From IMG/VR virus record IMGVR_UViG_3300035390_000014, positions 124,001 to 188,000 of that record: 64,000 bases of DNA; one strand, 5' to 3'. This DNA is from a virus. Made by a program: the position numbers and the translations under genes. Below the pieces are notes generated by a model. It made no database searches. It saw only the letters and a list, made by a program, of their open reading frames with translations, and was not told where the DNA came from. Shown in pieces: positions 1 through 6,998 of the stretch (its first letter is position 1; every line of letters begins with the position of its first letter).

Positions 1-16
1 GAACATATTATAAAAA
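1..16 (+). promoter_or_regulatory. Late-type promoter motif, copy 1 (edge of window)
   Basis: GAACATATTATAAAAA, lacking only the leading A, which would be outside the window. It ends 10 nt before the HNH gene that starts at 26. Confidence 0.5.
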
Positions 17-25
17 GGATATAAT

Positions 26-697
26 ATGTTATGTGATTATGGTTGTGGGCAAGAAGCTAGATATACAATAGGTAATGGTAAATTATGTTGTTCTAAACAT
101 TATAATTCATGCCCGGAACTTAGAAGAAAGAATAGTAATTCTGTTAAAAAAAGTAGAGAAAAAGAAAAAGAGTTGGGAATAAAAAGATATTCTCCACAAT
201 ATTTAAAAGTTAAATGTCAATATTGTGATAGAATAACTACACAAAACATGATAAAAAGACATGAAAAATTTTGTTATTTAAATCCATTAAATATAAAATT
301 ATGCCCTGTTTGTAATAAACCAGTTAAAGATTATAAAAATGCAACTACATGTTCTCAACAATGTGGTCAAAGATATTTCAGAAGTATGTTTGATAAGGTT
401 AGACGTGAAAGAAATATGAGTTGGATTGATGATTTATATGATGGTGGTTCACATTATAAGACTATTTGTTTTAGATATCATGAGAAAAAATGTATTATAT
501 GTGGTGAAGATATAGCAGTATCTGTTCATCATTATGATGGAAATCATGATAATAATAAACCAGAAAATTTAGTTCCTTTATGTATGAATCATCATGTTTA
601 TATACATAGTACAGTTGAAAATATGTATATTATAAAAGAATGTGTTGATGAATATGTTAAGGAATATTGTAAGAAAAACAATTTAATGCACCTGTAA
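26..697 (+). CDS. HNH homing endonuclease with zinc fingers
   Basis: 223 aa. Three Cys-pair zinc modules (CDYGC near residue 3, CQYC near 64, CPVC near 93) precede an HNH domain: CIIC near 155, VHHYDGNHDNN, then PLCMNHH near 185. This is the layout of phage-borne free-standing HNH endonucleases that nick DNA and spread at recombination sites. The start is supported by AAGGA upstream. The last 10 nt overlap the 5' end of a tRNA-Thr gene, so gene and tRNA are locked together. The first 25 residues resemble those of the interrupted endonuclease at 27840, which points to module shuffling between mobile genes. The family is clear; the target site is not visible. Confidence 0.85.
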   Translation: MLCDYGCGQEARYTIGNGKLCCSKHYNSCPELRRKNSNSVKKSREKEKELGIKRYSPQYLKVKCQYCDRITTQNMIKRHEKFCYLNPLNIKLCPVCNKPVKDYKNATTCSQQCGQRYFRSMFDKVRRERNMSWIDDLYDGGSHYKTICFRYHEKKCIICGEDIAVSVHHYDGNHDNNKPENLVPLCMNHHVYIHSTVENMYIIKECVDEYVKEYCKKNNLMHL

Positions 698-761
698 TTC
701 AATGGTAGAATGCAAGTTTTGTAATCTTGTTATGGGGGTTCAAATCCTCTCAGGTGCTCCA
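688..761 (+). tRNA. tRNA-Thr (UGU)
   Basis: The acceptor stem GCACCTG/CAGGTGC is perfect, CCA is encoded, and the T arm loop is TTCAAAT. The anticodon loop TTTGTAA gives UGU; the closing pair 31-39 is T-T. The 5' end overlaps the stop region of the HNH gene. Confidence 0.85.
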
Positions 762-770
762 AACAAATAT

Positions 771-847
771 GCAACTGTAGCTCAGTCTGGTAGAGCGTCT
801 GGGTGAAGTCCAGAGCGTCGGGGGTTCAATTCCTCTCGGTTGCACCA
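771..847 (+). tRNA. tRNA-Phe (GAA)
   Basis: Acceptor GCAACTG/CGGTTGC, canonical D arm with GG, anticodon stem TCTGG/CCAGA with loop GTGAAGT, encoded ACCA end. It lies 9 nt after the Thr tRNA. Confidence 0.9.
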
Positions 848-857
848 ATAATTTTAT

Positions 858-949
858 GGGTTCGTCACCTAGATGGCCGATGGTACCAGACTTTTAATCT
901 GGAGCGGATATCAATCCCCACGTGAGTTCGAATCTCACCGAACCCACCA
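858..949 (+). tRNA. Class II tRNA with apparent UUU (Lys) anticodon
   Basis: Acceptor GGGTTCG/CGAACCC with ACCA. The anticodon stem CCAGA/TCTGG closes a CTTTTAA loop, so positions 34-36 read UUU. A 19-nt variable region with a GGAT/ATCC hairpin makes it a long-variable-arm tRNA, which is not expected for Lys. A Leu- or Ser-type scaffold with a changed anticodon is one explanation. Confidence 0.75.
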
Positions 950-1119
950 TAAAATTTATACAAAAAAAAGATAGACTGACAGATAGATAACGAAATCCCA
1001 AAGGGACCCGTTATAGATAGACAGGGGTTAGTACAATAATCTCTTATATACTAGTTAATAATATATATAGTAATATTTACTATAATGGATTGTATTATAA
1101 GAAACTTTCTTTTTCATAT
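950..1119 (+). other. Intergenic spacer with a small hairpin and AT-rich element
   Basis: No gene seen. ATAACG/CGTTAT pairs around AAATCCCAAAGGGACC near 998-1015. At 1054-1074 lies TTAATAATATATATAGTAA, an AT-rich near-palindrome similar to elements at 25565 and 52785. Confidence 0.4.
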
Positions 1120-1135
1120 AGAACATATTATAAAT
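1120..1135 (+). promoter_or_regulatory. Late-type promoter motif, copy 2
   Basis: Exact AGAACATATTATAAAT, 26 nt before the ATG of the gene at 1162. Confidence 0.6.
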
Positions 1136-1161
1136 GATAACCGTGTATAGGAGAATTTATT

Positions 1162-1677
1162 ATGAGTGTCAAAGATTTGGTAGAAAAAGGTCGTGTCGAT
1201 AAAGAACTAGAATGGATTAAAAAAAGAGAAGCTGAAAAACAAACTCATATTGATGAAAAAGCAAAAAGAGTTAAACAAGCTCAAGCACATATTGATAGTT
1301 TAATGACTGCATTTGAAAAAATATATTTTGATATTGATGCAACTGATGAAGAAGTTGCTAAATGTATATTAGAAGAAAATTATAGTATTATGGATAGTAA
1401 CCAATGTCTGTATAGTCAATTAGCTTTCAGAGAGAAAGATGTTCGTAAATATGTAGATGCTGAAAGACATTCATGGGGGACATCATCTCCACGTGATCAT
1501 GAATTTTATTTAATATCAAAATATGAAAAATATAATATATGGAAAAAAGCTTTAGAAGATAAATTTGGTATATTTATTCAATTCAGAGAAGAAGAACATG
1601 AGGGAGCAAGCAGAGGTTATAATGCTCCACCTGAAAGAGATTCATCTGGCATTGAATGTATTTTAAGTATTAAATAG
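1162..1677 (+). CDS. Hypothetical protein with N-terminal coiled coil
   Basis: 171 aa, no family recognised. Residues 1-50 are rich in Lys, Glu and Ala with heptad-like spacing and probably form a coiled coil; the remainder is mixed charged and aromatic. TAGGAG sits 9 nt before the ATG and a late-type promoter motif lies just upstream. The gene ends in TAG, and the next small gene at 1687 is in the same frame three codons later. Here the downstream gene has its own GGAG, so separate translation is the simpler reading. Confidence 0.75.
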   Translation: MSVKDLVEKGRVDKELEWIKKREAEKQTHIDEKAKRVKQAQAHIDSLMTAFEKIYFDIDATDEEVAKCILEENYSIMDSNQCLYSQLAFREKDVRKYVDAERHSWGTSSPRDHEFYLISKYEKYNIWKKALEDKFGIFIQFREEEHEGASRGYNAPPERDSSGIECILSIK

Positions 1678-1686
1678 GAGTCTAAA

Positions 1687-1827
1687 ATGCAAAAAGCTTT
1701 ATATAGAAAACACAATGATAGGCAAATGAATAGTAGTACATATCATAAGAAAGATGGTACTAACATTAGAGCTAAATTAAAAATTCAATTAAAGAAACGT
1801 ATTCAAGAAACTATTTCAGACAAATAG
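1687..1827 (+). CDS. Small basic protein
   Basis: 46 aa, strongly basic (Lys/Arg-rich throughout), no recognised domain. TAGGAG, which includes the stop of the preceding gene, serves as ribosome binding site 7 nt before the ATG. The stop codon overlaps the next promoter motif. Probably nucleic-acid binding by composition only. Confidence 0.6.
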   Translation: MQKALYRKHNDRQMNSSTYHKKDGTNIRAKLKIQLKKRIQETISDK

Positions 1828-1841
1828 AACATAATATAAAT
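1826..1841 (+). promoter_or_regulatory. Late-type promoter motif, copy 3
   Basis: AGAACATAATATAAAT, overlapping the TAG of the preceding small gene and preceding the ATG at 1854. Confidence 0.6.
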
Positions 1842-1853
1842 GAATGAGGTTAT

Positions 1854-2027
1854 ATGAAAACCATAGAATGTCCTTTATGTAAAGAGATTATTAAGAAAAA
1901 TAATCTTAAAGGTCATTGTTGGTATGCTCATGCACTTAGTATATCGAAAGATCCTAATAAAAAAAATAAACCATGGGATCAAGTAGGTATTGATAAAATT
2001 AAAAAAGTAATTGGTGGGTTCCCATAA
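1854..2027 (+). CDS. Small C2H2-type zinc-finger protein
   Basis: 57 aa. CPLC at residues 6-9 and His residues about 13 and 18 positions further (GHCWYAH) make one classical-looking finger, as in many short phage zinc proteins and endonuclease N-termini. Its last 15 nt overlap the 5' end of the tRNA-Ser gene. It may be a remnant of the zinc-finger region of a homing endonuclease. Confidence 0.65.
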   Translation: MKTIECPLCKEIIKKNNLKGHCWYAHALSISKDPNKKNKPWDQVGIDKIKKVIGGFP

Positions 2028-2099
2028 TCGGCATTGGAAGTGATTGCTAATCACTCGGGCTTCACAGCTTTGCAGGTTCAAGTCCTGTACCCACCGCCA
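2013..2099 (+). tRNA. tRNA-Ser (GCU)
   Basis: Acceptor GGTGGGT/ACCCACC, discriminator G, CCA encoded. Anticodon stem AGTGA/TCACT with loop TTGCTAA reads GCU. The long variable arm is as expected for Ser. Confidence 0.9.
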
Positions 2100-2104
2100 A
2101 AATA

Positions 2105-2191
2105 TGGACAGGTTGCTCAATGGCAGAGCAGCTTTAAAAATATTTATATTTTTAGGGTGTAAGGTGGCTCGAAACCATCCAAGTGCATCAA
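2105..2191 (+). ncRNA. tRNA-like RNA without an anticodon loop
   Basis: A D arm (GCTC/GAGC with GG in the loop) and a T arm (GGTGG/CCATC, loop CTCGAAA) are clear. The anticodon position is an 11-bp AT hairpin, CTTTAAAAATA/TATTTTTAGGG, with a TTTA loop, so there is no anticodon. Acceptor pairing is poor. It is either a decayed tRNA or a tRNA mimic. Confidence 0.45.
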
Positions 2192-2197
2192 CTATGA

Positions 2198-2371
2198 GCC
2201 TGTATAGCTTTTGGATAAGCATTATAGATTAAGTAATCTTTAATAGTGTACATAAAATTAGATAAAAGAACTATAATTAGTAGATTTTTTTTATTATTTA
2301 TTTTGATGCGCATTGAGATATTTATATAAGAATTTTCAGTGATCTATCGGGGTTCGATCCCCCTTGCAGGC
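2198..2371 (+). ncRNA. Interrupted tRNA-like RNA
   Basis: GCCTGTA at the 5' end pairs with TGCAGGC at the 3' end. A D arm (GCTT/AAGC) follows the first and a T arm (GGGG, loop TTCGATC, CCCC) precedes the second. About 130 nt of AT-rich sequence separate the arms where an anticodon arm should be, including the pair ATTATAG/CTATAAT. This looks like a tRNA carrying an insertion or intron; no CCA is encoded. Confidence 0.4.
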
Positions 2372-2379
2372 ATACCTAT

Positions 2380-2491
2380 GAGCGTGATCTAATAATCGGT
2401 AATATACGTCAGGTAGTATCAAGACAATGCAACCGGGCCTCGCCAAGAAGTACTGATGTAGATATGGGTTCAAGTCCCATTCACGCTCCCA
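2380..2491 (+). ncRNA. tRNA-like RNA with an extended central arm
   Basis: Acceptor GAGCGTGA/TCACGCTC (8 bp) and T arm ATGGG/CCCAT, followed by CCA. The centre does not form normal D and anticodon arms. Instead ATCTA/TAGAT and ACGTCA/TGATGT stack into one long arm. It is 112 nt, longer than a tRNA. The extra G-C pair at the acceptor end is tRNA-His-like, but no GUG anticodon is visible. Confidence 0.4.
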
Positions 2492-2514
2492 ACCATTAAA
2501 CGTATATAGGTGAA

Positions 2515-2685
2515 ATGATGGATGAAAAACTAGATGTATTACAAGATGATTTAAAAATTAAACCCATATCTAAATCAAAATGGTATCAGTTTAATAAAAA
2601 AGAAAAAGAAGGTCTGGCCATTACAGGTATTATAACTGCACTTGTTAGTGTAGGTTTTTATTACTTTATTAAGATTGCTGGATAA
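2515..2685 (+). CDS. Small single-pass membrane protein
   Basis: 56 aa. A charged N-terminal half is followed by a hydrophobic segment near residues 34-54 (GLAITGIITALVSVGFYYF), giving a tail-anchored topology. TAGG lies upstream of two adjacent ATG codons. It lies between tRNA genes and has no recognised family. Confidence 0.6.
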   Translation: MMDEKLDVLQDDLKIKPISKSKWYQFNKKEKEGLAITGIITALVSVGFYYFIKIAG

Positions 2686-2694
2686 TAACAATTG

Positions 2695-2783
2695 TGCGCT
2701 ATAGAGTAGTTGGTCAACTCACTTGTCTCATAAGCAAGACTCCCTAACCGGAGACGTAGGTTCGAATCCTACTAGCGCTCCCA
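2695..2783 (+). tRNA. Class II tRNA with apparent CAU anticodon
   Basis: Acceptor TGCGCTA/TAGCGCT has one T-T mismatch at the end, D arm GAGT/ACTC, anticodon stem CTTGT/GCAAG with loop CTCATAA, and CCA. The variable region forms CTCC/GGAG, a long arm not expected for Met or Ile2. Confidence 0.75.
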
Positions 2784-2824
2784 AACAACTAAATGTGTAT
2801 TAGTGAATCTAAGGAGAATGTGAA

Positions 2825-3076
2825 ATGGCGTTATTTGGAAATGGTAATGGCAAAAAGAAAACAGTTGCGGGTATTACAGAATCATTAACTAGAATTAAAA
2901 CTGATCTTCAAATTCTTGAACAAGAGACTGCTGAGGAATTGGAACAATATAACCTTGAACAGATGGCGCTTCAACTTAAAATTGAAGGTGCTAAATCTGA
3001 AAAGAGTAAGGGATTTACAATATTTAAAAATATTTCTGCTCTTTTAGGAGAACCTGTAGAAGAAGAAGCTGTTTAG
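2825..3076 (+). CDS. Small coiled-coil protein
   Basis: 83 aa. Residues 18-62 have regular hydrophobic spacing and high Glu/Lys/Gln, so a coiled coil is likely; the C-terminus is acidic. AAGGAG lies upstream. It ends TAGTAA, a double stop. No function assigned. Confidence 0.65.
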   Translation: MALFGNGNGKKKTVAGITESLTRIKTDLQILEQETAEELEQYNLEQMALQLKIEGAKSEKSKGFTIFKNISALLGEPVEEEAV

Positions 3077-3085
3077 TAATGATAT

Positions 3086-3156
3086 GCCGAGAATCTAAGG
3101 AGATATCTATGTTTCATACGCAAAGACTAGTGGATTCGATTTCCACTCTCGGCACC
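3086..3156 (+). tRNA. tRNA-Met-like (CAU) with minimal D arm
   Basis: Acceptor GCCGAGA/TCTCGGC, T arm GTGGA/TCCAC with TTCGATT, ACCA. The D region is only about 15 nt, with TCT/AGA closing an AAGG loop. The best anticodon arm is TATGT/GCAAA with loop TTCATAC (CAU). Moving the loop by one base would read UCA, with a weaker stem. Confidence 0.65.
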
Positions 3157-3177
3157 AAATTAAATTGGGAAGAGAAT

Positions 3178-3759
3178 ATGAATTATATAATTTATAAAAC
3201 TACAAATAAAATAAATTCTAAAATTTATATTGGAGCTCATAAAACAAATAATCTTAAAGATAATTATTTGGGATCAGGAGATCTTCTAATTAAAGCTATT
3301 AAGAAATATGGAACTAAAAACTTTAAAAGAGAAATACTTAAAATTTTTGATAATTCTGATGATATGTATATTATGGAAAAAATGATTGTAAATAAATGTT
3401 TTGTTGAAAGATTAGATACTTATAATTTAAAAATTGGAGGAGTAGGAGGATGGGATTCAGAACCTCGTAAAAGATTTAAATTATTAATGGAAGATGAAGA
3501 ATATGTTAAATGTTTTAGTGAAAAAATTAAAAATGGACAAAAAATTTATATTAAAGATCCTGAAAAAAGAAAAACTTTTTTAAATAAAACTCACAATGAA
3601 GAATCAAAAAAGAAAATAAGTAATTCTAAAAAAGGCACAGGATGTGGAAAAAATAATTCACAATTTGGAACAATGTGGATAACCAATAATATTAAAAATA
3701 AAAAAATAAAGAAAACAGATCTTATTCCAGAAGGATGGAATAAGGGAAGAAAATTCTGA
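3178..3759 (+). CDS. GIY-YIG homing endonuclease
   Basis: 193 aa from the ATG at 3178; a longer reading would start inside the tRNA. The GIY-YIG nuclease module opens the protein (IIYKTTN near residue 3, YIGAH near 18), with catalytic-type Arg and Glu residues downstream and a NUMOD-like C-terminus (NSQFGTMWI, PEGWNKGRK). It is a paralogue of the genes at 6999 and 23772. Like them it starts about 20 nt after a tRNA, which suggests the tRNA region is the homing target. Confidence 0.9.
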   Translation: MNYIIYKTTNKINSKIYIGAHKTNNLKDNYLGSGDLLIKAIKKYGTKNFKREILKIFDNSDDMYIMEKMIVNKCFVERLDTYNLKIGGVGGWDSEPRKRFKLLMEDEEYVKCFSEKIKNGQKIYIKDPEKRKTFLNKTHNEESKKKISNSKKGTGCGKNNSQFGTMWITNNIKNKKIKKTDLIPEGWNKGRKF

Positions 3760-3884
3760 CTTATCCTGTACAACGTATCCATAGAGGATGTGACCCTTTT
3801 AATTAAGGGTGAAGAGCGGGTGTTGACACAGCCAAGCCGGATACTGCTAGTCAACACAATTAGGTTAAGTTGGGCATGTTTTAA
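3760..3884 (+). ncRNA. Structured RNA, first part (hairpins)
   Basis: No gene. ACCCTT/AAGGGT forms a hairpin near 3793-3810, and GTGTTGAC (3820-3827) pairs with GTCAACAC (3850-3857). The loop of the second holds GGATACTGCT, which recurs in the next element. Possibly a small RNA made with the downstream one. Confidence 0.4.
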
Positions 3885-3981
3885 ATGTGTGATGGTCAAA
3901 AGTGTTTAAAGGATACTGCTGAAATGCTACGTTAGTTAAATAGAGGCTTCCTTGCCCTTGCATTAGGCAGCCATCACACAT
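3885..3981 (+). ncRNA. Structured RNA closed by an 11-bp stem
   Basis: ATGTGTGATGG (3885-3895) pairs perfectly with CCATCACACAT (3971-3981). The 75-nt interior repeats GGATACTGCT from the element just upstream and can form further GC pairs. No known family recognised. It sits between a GIY-YIG gene and tRNA-Glu. Confidence 0.5.
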
Positions 3982-3988
3982 TTATTTT

Positions 3989-4064
3989 GGTTCCATCGTC
4001 TAATGGTTAGGACATAAGGTTTTCAACCTTAAAATCGAGGGTTCAATTCCCCGTGGAATCACCA
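3989..4064 (+). tRNA. tRNA-Glu (UUC)
   Basis: Acceptor GGTTCCA/TGGAATC, anticodon stem TAAGG/CCTTA with loop TTTTCAA, T arm and ACCA all canonical. Confidence 0.9.
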
Positions 4065-4074
4065 ATAATTCTTT

Positions 4075-4090
4075 AGAACATATTATAAAA
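4075..4090 (+). promoter_or_regulatory. Late-type promoter motif, copy 4
   Basis: AGAACATATTATAAAA, about 24 nt before the ATG at 4114. Confidence 0.55.
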
Positions 4091-4113
4091 TTACATATAA
4101 TATGGAGTACAAT

Positions 4114-4848
4114 ATGAATGAATATCTAAAATATTTGCAGGAAAACTTATCAGAACCTCAAGAAGATATTATAGTAAATGAAATGTCATACTTTGTTTCA
4201 GGAAGTGTTAAACAAATTTTAAATAGAGTACCAGTGGTTACTAAAAAAGAAATGTTATCCAGATTACAAATTGGAGATATTATGGTGGCTTTTACTGCTA
4301 ATAAACCTTTGAGAGATAAATTTGGTGCTAAACAATATGGTAAAATATTAGCAGCATTTCAAGGTAGTCCTTATACATCTAGTAAAGTTGTAGTAGATAA
4401 AAATTATGCAGCTGGTTATGGCATTACAACAAATATGAAAGTGCCTTCTGATAATAAAGTTGAAAAAGTTCCATTAGCTCAAGCTATAAGAGATCGATCT
4501 GAAATATGTTTGATAAGAGTTAATACCTCAGATGCTATAAAGAAAAAAGCAATGAAGTGGGTTAATTCTAAAATGGGTTTAGCATATGCTGAATCTGATC
4601 TTTTAAAAACTACATGGGATAGATTTACTAATAGAAAATTTCTTCCATTTTTTAAGAAAAACAATATGGATCCAAATGAATTAAAAGATTTGCAACACCC
4701 TTTATTTTGTAGTACTATTATTTCAATAGCTTATTATGTAGCTGGATATAGAGATAAATTTAATGATCATCATCCTTATGATGTATGGCCAAGAGATTTT
4801 ATATTGGATAATAATACAGAAAAAATTTGTAAAATAGATTATAGTTAA
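4114..4848 (+). CDS. Permuted NlpC/P60-like (YiiX/DUF830-type) protein
   Basis: 244 aa from the ATG at 4114, chosen because GGAG lies 6 nt before it; the in-frame ATG at 4102 has no such site. Residues 50-100 contain GDIMVAF and GSPYTSSKVVV, like the N-terminal strand of YiiX-type papain folds, and CSTIISIAYYVAGY near 200 resembles the Cys helix. The His usually found after GSPYS is replaced (PYTSS), so catalysis is uncertain. The family suggests a cysteine amidase or lipid/peptidoglycan hydrolase. The assignment is moderate. Confidence 0.5.
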   Translation: MNEYLKYLQENLSEPQEDIIVNEMSYFVSGSVKQILNRVPVVTKKEMLSRLQIGDIMVAFTANKPLRDKFGAKQYGKILAAFQGSPYTSSKVVVDKNYAAGYGITTNMKVPSDNKVEKVPLAQAIRDRSEICLIRVNTSDAIKKKAMKWVNSKMGLAYAESDLLKTTWDRFTNRKFLPFFKKNNMDPNELKDLQHPLFCSTIISIAYYVAGYRDKFNDHHPYDVWPRDFILDNNTEKICKIDYS

Positions 4849-4854
4849 AAATAT

Positions 4855-4937
4855 GCGTCGGCTGGGTATAGGTGAACCCAAGAGACTGTAAATCTCCCGC
4901 TTCGGCTGTGTAGGTTCAATTCCTACTCGGCGCACCA
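4855..4937 (+). tRNA. tRNA-Tyr (GUA)
   Basis: Acceptor GCGTCGG/TCGGCGC with wobbles, anticodon loop CTGTAAA, long variable arm as expected for bacterial Tyr, ACCA. Confidence 0.9.
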
Positions 4938-4940
4938 TAT

Positions 4941-5024
4941 GCACGGACTGAGTATTTGATGAACTCAAGAGAAGGTACCCTCCGCTTTAGAGCTTTGGTG
5001 GTTTGAATCCATCTCCGTGCACCA
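4941..5024 (+). tRNA. tRNA with non-canonical anticodon arm
   Basis: The acceptor GCACGGA/TCCGTGC, D arm GAGT/ACTC and T arm GGTGG/CCATC are good and ACCA is encoded. The 30 nt between D and T arms contain GAG/CTC around AAGGTACC, which gives no 7-nt loop with U33. The anticodon cannot be assigned. It may be decayed, edited or a mimic. Confidence 0.6.
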
Positions 5025-5057
5025 TTTATTAATAACAGTGAAACAAGGTGAGACAAA

Positions 5058-5534
5058 ATGAAGATTATTTCTGGTGGTCAGACAGGGGCAGACTTAGCTG
5101 GACTTGATGTAGCAAAAGATCTTGGTATTAAAACAGGCGGATGGGCGCCAAAAGGTTGGAAAACATCAGATGGTCCCAGGCAAAAATTACTTGAAAGTTA
5201 TAACCTACAAGAATCTACATTAGGTTATAGAGGGCGGACTCATGAAAATGTAAAAGATTCAAACGCAACAATTAGGTTGGCAGTTGATTTTACTACACCT
5301 GGTGAAGTATGTACAATGAATGCTATTAATAGTTGTAAAAAACCTTGGATCGATATTGATCTATTATCCCAAAGACCAGTTCAAGAAGTTATTGAATTTT
5401 TGATTTTGGTTAAACCTACCACTTTAAATATTGCTGGTAATACTCAACATACAAAAGGTTATGATATTCATAGATTAACTTATATGTATTTGAAAAAAGT
5501 TTTAAGTGAGTATAAACGAATCTATTTGAAATAA
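5058..5534 (+). CDS. SLOG-type nucleotide-binding protein (putative molybdenum carrier family)
   Basis: 158 aa. It opens with KIISGGQTGADLAGLDVA, the Rossmann-like start of the 'putative molybdenum carrier' family (SLOG superfamily), and has GGWAPKGW and a later TPGEVCTMNAI segment that fit the same fold. Such proteins bind nucleotides or nucleotide-derived ligands; the real substrate is unknown. AAGGTGAG precedes the start. Two further nucleoside-deoxyribosyltransferase-like genes (6015, 9657) lie nearby, so a shared role in nucleotide handling is plausible but inferred. Confidence 0.75.
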   Translation: MKIISGGQTGADLAGLDVAKDLGIKTGGWAPKGWKTSDGPRQKLLESYNLQESTLGYRGRTHENVKDSNATIRLAVDFTTPGEVCTMNAINSCKKPWIDIDLLSQRPVQEVIEFLILVKPTTLNIAGNTQHTKGYDIHRLTYMYLKKVLSEYKRIYLK

Positions 5535-5553
5535 GAAATTATTTCAAATCATT

Positions 5554-5569
5554 GTAACATATTATAAAT
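5554..5569 (+). promoter_or_regulatory. Late-type promoter motif, copy 5
   Basis: GTAACATATTATAAAT, a one-base variant, upstream of the small structured segment at 5579 and the gene at 5665. Confidence 0.5.
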
Positions 5570-5578
5570 AATATATAG

Positions 5579-5643
5579 GCTGGTCGATCGCATGACCGTT
5601 CCGATAGGTAAGAGCAAAGGTCGTTAATATTGCCGCCAGTCAA
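5579..5643 (+). ncRNA. Possible small structured leader
   Basis: GGCTGGT pairs with GCCAGTC at the ends (two wobbles) and GACC with GGTC inside. It lies in the leader between promoter copy 5 and the gene at 5665. Weak evidence; no family. Confidence 0.3.
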
Positions 5644-5664
5644 ACTAAAATAGGAAAATTATTT

Positions 5665-6018
5665 ATGAGACAATGGATGGTTGATCCAAAGTGTATGTGT
5701 CAAAAGCATTTATGTGGCTGTCATGTCGAACATCATATGTTTGTTGGTAGTATGAAAAAGAAAATAAAGATGGATGGTTATTTAAAAAATAATTTGTTAG
5801 AACCTAGATCTTTATTTGAAAGACATAAAGTTCTTTCAGAAGAAATGACAAGACGAGGAATGAATCATAAAAGTCCTCTTGAAGAAAATGAATGTGAATG
5901 TATTTGTTATTTAGATGAATATCAACAAAATTGGGAAATTGATAAAGAATCAGCTTTAAAGGATTTACTAAGTAGATGTCCTGAATGTAAAAAACGATAT
6001 AAGGAAAATTGTAAATGA
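5665..6018 (+). CDS. Pyrimidine-dimer DNA glycosylase-like protein (Pyr_excise family)
   Basis: 117 aa. The N-terminal 75 residues (a WMVDPK start, a His-rich stretch HVEHHMF, then LLEPRSLFERH and EMTRRGMNHKSP) resemble phage proteins annotated as pyrimidine dimer glycosylase/endonuclease V. That family excises UV photoproducts using an N-terminal amine. The C-terminus adds a Cys pair (CPEC). GGAAAATTATTT is a weak ribosome site. The stop overlaps the start of the next gene (ATGA), so the two are co-translated. Family call is by memory of related sequences and is moderate. Confidence 0.5.
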   Translation: MRQWMVDPKCMCQKHLCGCHVEHHMFVGSMKKKIKMDGYLKNNLLEPRSLFERHKVLSEEMTRRGMNHKSPLEENECECICYLDEYQQNWEIDKESALKDLLSRCPECKKRYKENCK

Positions 6019-6476
6019 AAATCTATACAGCAGGTCCAATCTCTGGACAGAGTTATGATCAAGTAATGACTAGATATAGAGGTCAGGTTAAAGCTCTTCA
6101 AGAAATGGGGTATGATGTTATTTGTCCTATGACTGGAAAAGAATATCTTAGAACTGAAATTGAACTTAAAGCTCATGGACTTGACCAACACCCAGTATCT
6201 ACTAATCATGCTATTAAAGAAAGAGATAGATGGATGGTTGGATCAGTTGATGTTGTATTAGTTGATTTTACCGAATGTGCTGGAGTTGTTTCTATTGGTT
6301 CATGTATGGAATTAGCTTGGGCTGATGAACTTAAAAAACATTCAATTGTTGTTATGGAAGAAGGTAATATTCATCAACATTGTTTTATTCTTGAATGTGC
6401 TGATATAGTATTCCCAACAATGGAGCAAGCATATAGATATTTACTTCATCTTTCAATGGGAATTACAATGGAATGA
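6015..6476 (+). CDS. Nucleoside 2-deoxyribosyltransferase-like protein
   Basis: 153 aa. The start KIYTAGPISGQ and the later DVVLVDFTECAGVVSIGSCMELAWA are the signature strands of the NDT/DUF4406 group, which cleaves or transfers N-glycosidic bonds of deoxynucleosides; the Glu in MELAWA is the likely catalytic residue. The start overlaps the preceding stop. The substrate is unknown. In phages such enzymes serve nucleotide salvage or DNA hypermodification. Confidence 0.8.
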   Translation: MKIYTAGPISGQSYDQVMTRYRGQVKALQEMGYDVICPMTGKEYLRTEIELKAHGLDQHPVSTNHAIKERDRWMVGSVDVVLVDFTECAGVVSIGSCMELAWADELKKHSIVVMEEGNIHQHCFILECADIVFPTMEQAYRYLLHLSMGITME

Positions 6477-6628
6477 AAACTGAATTTGATGTAATGTATA
6501 GACCAAGATGCATTGCTTTAGGTCTTAATATTGGTAATAATCATATAGTAAAAAAGAAATGGAAGAATATTTTTTTTGAACTTGATGTATTATTTTGGAC
6601 TTTTGGTTTAGAGTTTAAGTGGAGTTAA
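6473..6628 (+). CDS. Small hypothetical protein
   Basis: 51 aa, starting at the ATGA overlap with the preceding gene. Tyr, Phe and Trp-rich, with no recognised domain. Its frame is open and it is tightly packed between two genes, which supports its reality. Confidence 0.5.
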   Translation: MKTEFDVMYRPRCIALGLNIGNNHIVKKKWKNIFFELDVLFWTFGLEFKWS

Positions 6629-6629
6629 T

Positions 6630-6884
6630 ATGGAATTTATAAATTGGTTATCTTTAGGCTCAGGTTTAATATCAGCAATATGTTGGTATTATGCAAGTGT
6701 TGTTAAAGTTAGTCATAAACAAGAAGTTGAGTGGCGAAAAAAACATGGTATAAGTAATTTTAGTGGCATTGAGTTAGATGGAAGCGACATATCTGGATCT
6801 TTCAGAGTTCAGAGACAATATAACTGTGTTGCTTCTATTTTTGCAGGAATTGCAATTATACTTCAAGGACTTGTAAATATATAA
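6630..6884 (+). CDS. Small two-helix membrane protein
   Basis: 84 aa with hydrophobic segments at about 6-24 and 66-83 and a charged loop between. GTGGAG precedes the ATG. Topology suggests a hairpin in the inner membrane. No family recognised. Confidence 0.65.
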   Translation: MEFINWLSLGSGLISAICWYYASVVKVSHKQEVEWRKKHGISNFSGIELDGSDISGSFRVQRQYNCVASIFAGIAIILQGLVNI

Positions 6885-6892
6885 TAAAATAT

Positions 6893-6980
6893 GGTAGGAA
6901 TGTTGAAATTGGTAAACATGCGAGGTTGTGATCCTCGTGCCTTAAGTGGTTTGCGGGTTCGAATCCCGTTTCCTACCCCA
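6893..6980 (+). tRNA. Class II tRNA with GUG (His) anticodon
   Basis: Acceptor GGTAGGA/TCCTACC with discriminator C and CCA. Anticodon stem CGAGG/CCTCG, loop TTGTGAT. The D arm is Leu-like and the variable arm TGCCTTAAGTGGTTT is long. There is no G-1 opposite C73, which His identity normally needs. Confidence 0.8.
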
Positions 6981-6998
6981 AAATTAAAATGAGGTATT

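Noticed and set aside
5579-5643. Similarity of GGCTGGTCGATCG to the start of vertebrate Y RNAs
   Set aside because: Only the first bases match; the AACG/ATTA core and the bulged helix of the array are missing.
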